64,000 nucleotides of DNA. It comes from Panulirus ornatus. Its lineage: Eukaryota > Arthropoda > Malacostraca > Decapoda > Palinuridae. The notes under the pieces are model-generated. The model ran no database searches, was not told where the DNA came from, and saw nothing but the letters and a program-made list of their open reading frames with translations. The stretch's first letter is position 1; every line of letters starts with the position of its first letter. The DNA is taken from assembly GCF_036320965.1 (NCBI RefSeq), contig NC_092269.1, positions 32,977,343 through 33,041,342 on the forward strand. Direction: 5' to 3'. The translations under genes and the position numbers were made by a program. Below are positions 61,901-64,000 of this stretch, one piece after another.

Positions 61901-62805
61901 CCGGGGACAGATGTCTGGTGAGCAATAGGGAGCGTCCATCTTCCGGGAGCAGTGATGCTGCTACAGGTGTTAGGTCCGGGGACAGATGTCTGGTGAGCAA
62001 TAGGGAGCGTCCATCTTCCGGGAGCAGTGATGCTGCTACAGGTGTTAGGTCCGGGGACAGATGTCTGGTGAGCAATAGGGAGCGTCCATCTTCCGGGAGC
62101 AGTGATGCTGCTACAGGTGTTAGGTCCGGGGACAGATGTCTGGTGAGCAATAGGGAGCGTCCATCTTCCGGGAGCAGTGATGCTGCTACAGGTGTTAGGT
62201 CCGGGGACAGATGTCTGGTGAGCAATAGGGAGCGTCCATCTTCCGGGAGCAGTGATGCTGCTACAGGTGTTAGGTCCGGGGACAGATGTCTGGTGAGCAA
62301 TAGGGAGCGTCCATCTTCCGGGAGCAGTGATGCTGCTACAGGTGTTAGGTCCGGGGACAGATGTCTGGTGAGCAATAGGGAGCGTCCATCTTCCGGGAGC
62401 AGTGATGCTGCTACAGGTGTTAGGTCCGGGGACAGATGTCTGGTGAGCAATAGGGAGCGTCCATCTTCCGGGAGCAGTGATGCTGCTACAGGTGTTAGGT
62501 CCGGGGACAGATGTCTGGTGAGCAATAGGGAGCGTCCATCTTCCGGGAGCAGTGATGCTGCTACAGGTGTTAGGTCCGGGGACAGATGTCTGGTGAGCAA
62601 TAGGGAGCGTCCATCTTCCGGGAGCAGTGATGCTGCTACAGGTGTTAGGTCCGGGGACAGATGTCTGGTGAGCAATAGGGAGCGTCCATCTTCCGGGAGC
62701 AGTGATGCTGCTACAGGTGTTAGGTCCGGGGACAGATGTCTGGTGAGCAATAGGGAGCGTCCATCTTCCGGGAGCAGTGATGCTGCTACAGGTGTTAGGT
62801 CCGGG
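58931..62805. repeat. 75-bp satellite array, about 51.7 units
   Basis: Unit: AGCGTCCATCTTCCGGGAGC, AGTGATGCTGCTACAGGTGT, TAGGTCCGGGGACAGATGTC, TGGTGAGCAATAGGG. Unit 1 differs from the consensus at about seven positions and unit 2 at two; units 3 onward look identical to the sharp right break at 62805. The period is divisible by three and the unit has no stop in one frame on each strand, giving open frames of 1360 codons (+) and 1297 codons (-). Both cannot be selected and neither has a recognisable domain, so I treat the array as non-coding. Confidence 0.97.
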
Positions 62806-62850
62806 AACACATCATGGGCACATTACTCATGCTCTTTACTTTCTCCCCAG

Positions 62851-62907
62851 GTATGTGCAGCACGTGGTGAGGTGTGTGGCCAGAGCTACATCTGTGTCGG
62901 TTCCGCG
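62851..62907 (+). CDS. candidate 57-nt internal exon
   Basis: A strong pyrimidine-rich acceptor (CTCTTTACTTTCTCCCCAG, ending 62850) and a consensus donor (GTGAGT at 62908-62913) bound 57 nt. It is open in two frames, reading VCAARGEVCGQSYICVGSA in phase 0. Phase 0 and a length divisible by three are compatible with the loco exon ending at 21254, but I do not recognise the peptide. It could be an exon of loco, of another gene, or chance. Confidence 0.3.
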
Positions 62908-62980
62908 GTGAGTACATTGCCCAGTCCGTACATCACACTGTATGAGCACCGTGAGCGCGGCCCTTTTACTAACTCGTGAA

Positions 62981-64000
62981 GTTCCGTGACCGGAATCAGA
63001 TAACTTCATCCCTTATTGGGTGGCATGTTGAAGACTATTAGGTGTTATGAATACAACATTCTCCAGCTGGGGTAGGAGGTGTTCAAGGTCATTCACTGGC
63101 CGGATCTGTACAGTAAAACATTCAAAGAGTTATGTCAGAGGATGTGGTCATGGACAGAAGTTCCTGTCGAAGCCAGACTTTGAATGAAAAAAAAAGGGTA
63201 AAGAAAGAAAAAAAAAGAGTATAGATTGAAAAGCGTGGGAAGTAAAGTGTTGACACTGTATGAACGTCTTATACTTTATGGTTAAACTTTGCCTGGTAGT
63301 CGAAGCTTGCCCCTAGATTCTCCTGAAGGTGTGGTCATCCGCGTTCAGTGGACACACAAGTCTCCAGGAATGAGGATGTACCGTAATGATAGTATAGAAG
63401 ATAATGGATGTGATTCCTCGGGTTGTCGATGACTATCCTGGTACGCCACCGACGGCATTCACTCGAAGGTCAGCTCGATCCTGGATTATTATTTATTACC
63501 AGTAGGGAAGCGAGGGATGATGAGTAGGTACGGTACCTCAAAGCAGTATCGCTGTGCAGAGTCATGTGCTAGGCAAACATTATATGCCTCCAGTACTGGG
63601 CCGCAGGCTGGGAATTTTCTCAGCAATAACTGTTAGTCGAGTCTTGGCATATTTCATGCCAGCTGGATATTAATGTTTGGAAAGAAATATATTTATTTAC
63701 CCTCCGATGTGGATGATGACTGGTAAGCTTTGTCAACATTATCAAGTACGACACAGTGTACGATATGTATATGTATATATATTTTTTTTACGAGGAAGCT
63801 GTTGTGTTTTAGCTGAATACCGTAGTATGTTCGGGTGTCAGTAACCAGTTCCACGTACGGTAGACCTCTTCAAAACTAGTTCCACTGGTGTAGAGTATCA
63901 AGAGGAATGTCTCCAAACGAGGAAGTATGAATGGCACGTCTAGGGCTGGTGGGCTGGGCTGGGGTTGGGTATTGCAAGGTTGGGTCGGGCTTGACTGAGC
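62981..64000. other. non-coding sequence
   Basis: No gene, repeat or element recognised. Confidence 0.5.

Noticed and set aside
58931..62805. CRISPR-like array
   Set aside because: The whole 75-bp unit is repeated without variable spacers, and the context is eukaryotic.
58897..62979. 1360-codon open frame (+) and 1297-codon open frame (-) as repeat-containing proteins
   Set aside because: Both come from the same 75-bp satellite whose period is divisible by three and which lacks a stop in one frame per strand. Neither has a domain, signal or independent support.

Overview
The window looks like nuclear DNA of an arthropod, most likely a decapod crustacean. This is an inference from three things: one arthropod-type multi-exon gene, dense long microsatellites, and decayed non-LTR retrotransposons and tRNA-derived SINEs. 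There is no bacterial, viral or organellar gene organisation.

Only one host gene is secure: a very large exon (about 17560-21254, + strand) encoding the N-terminal half of an RGS12/loco-type regulator of G-protein signalling. It has a basic N-terminus, a PDZ domain, a long glutamine-rich tract, a PTB/PID domain, a serine-rich segment containing SDSGIGF, and a field of 7-residue Arg/Asn repeats. The RGS, Ras-binding and GoLoco parts expected of this family are not in the window. The exon opens after a good acceptor, closes in phase 0 at a perfect donor, and carries a one-base frameshift at 20168 in the middle of its repeat field. One plausible further exon (57 nt, 62851-62907) is weakly supported. 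If it belongs to this gene, 21255-62850 is one intron of about 41.6 kb.

Region by region: 1-17.5 kb is AT-rich non-coding sequence with a LINE 3' end (1011-2117), tandem repeats and a tRNA-derived SINE. 17.5-21.3 kb is the loco exon. 22.5-25.3 kb is a near-identical 1.42-kb tandem duplication. 26.7-37.3 kb holds three decayed retroelement open reading frames; two are antisense CR1/L2-like reverse transcriptase relics I found by reading the minus strand across frames, and one of these is split by a later tail insertion. 38.9-58 kb is a mosaic of minisatellites, polypyrimidine tracts, SINEs and microsatellites. 58.9-62.8 kb is a 75-bp satellite of about 51.7 units, of which roughly the last 50 are identical.

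Three dispersed families link the window together. (1) A retroelement 3'-tail module (core like CTACCTCGCTAACGCGGGA) occurs at seven or more sites, most of them abutting a microsatellite. (2) A palindromic element, about 60-135 bp and six copies, is rich in TGACCT/AGGTCA half-sites; one copy holds a perfect DR1 nuclear-receptor element. (3) A repeat with two copies in opposite orientation carries what reads as a hammerhead ribozyme core. The third is the most biologically interesting candidate here.

All coordinates of decayed elements and repeats come from reading by eye and are approximate to a few bases.
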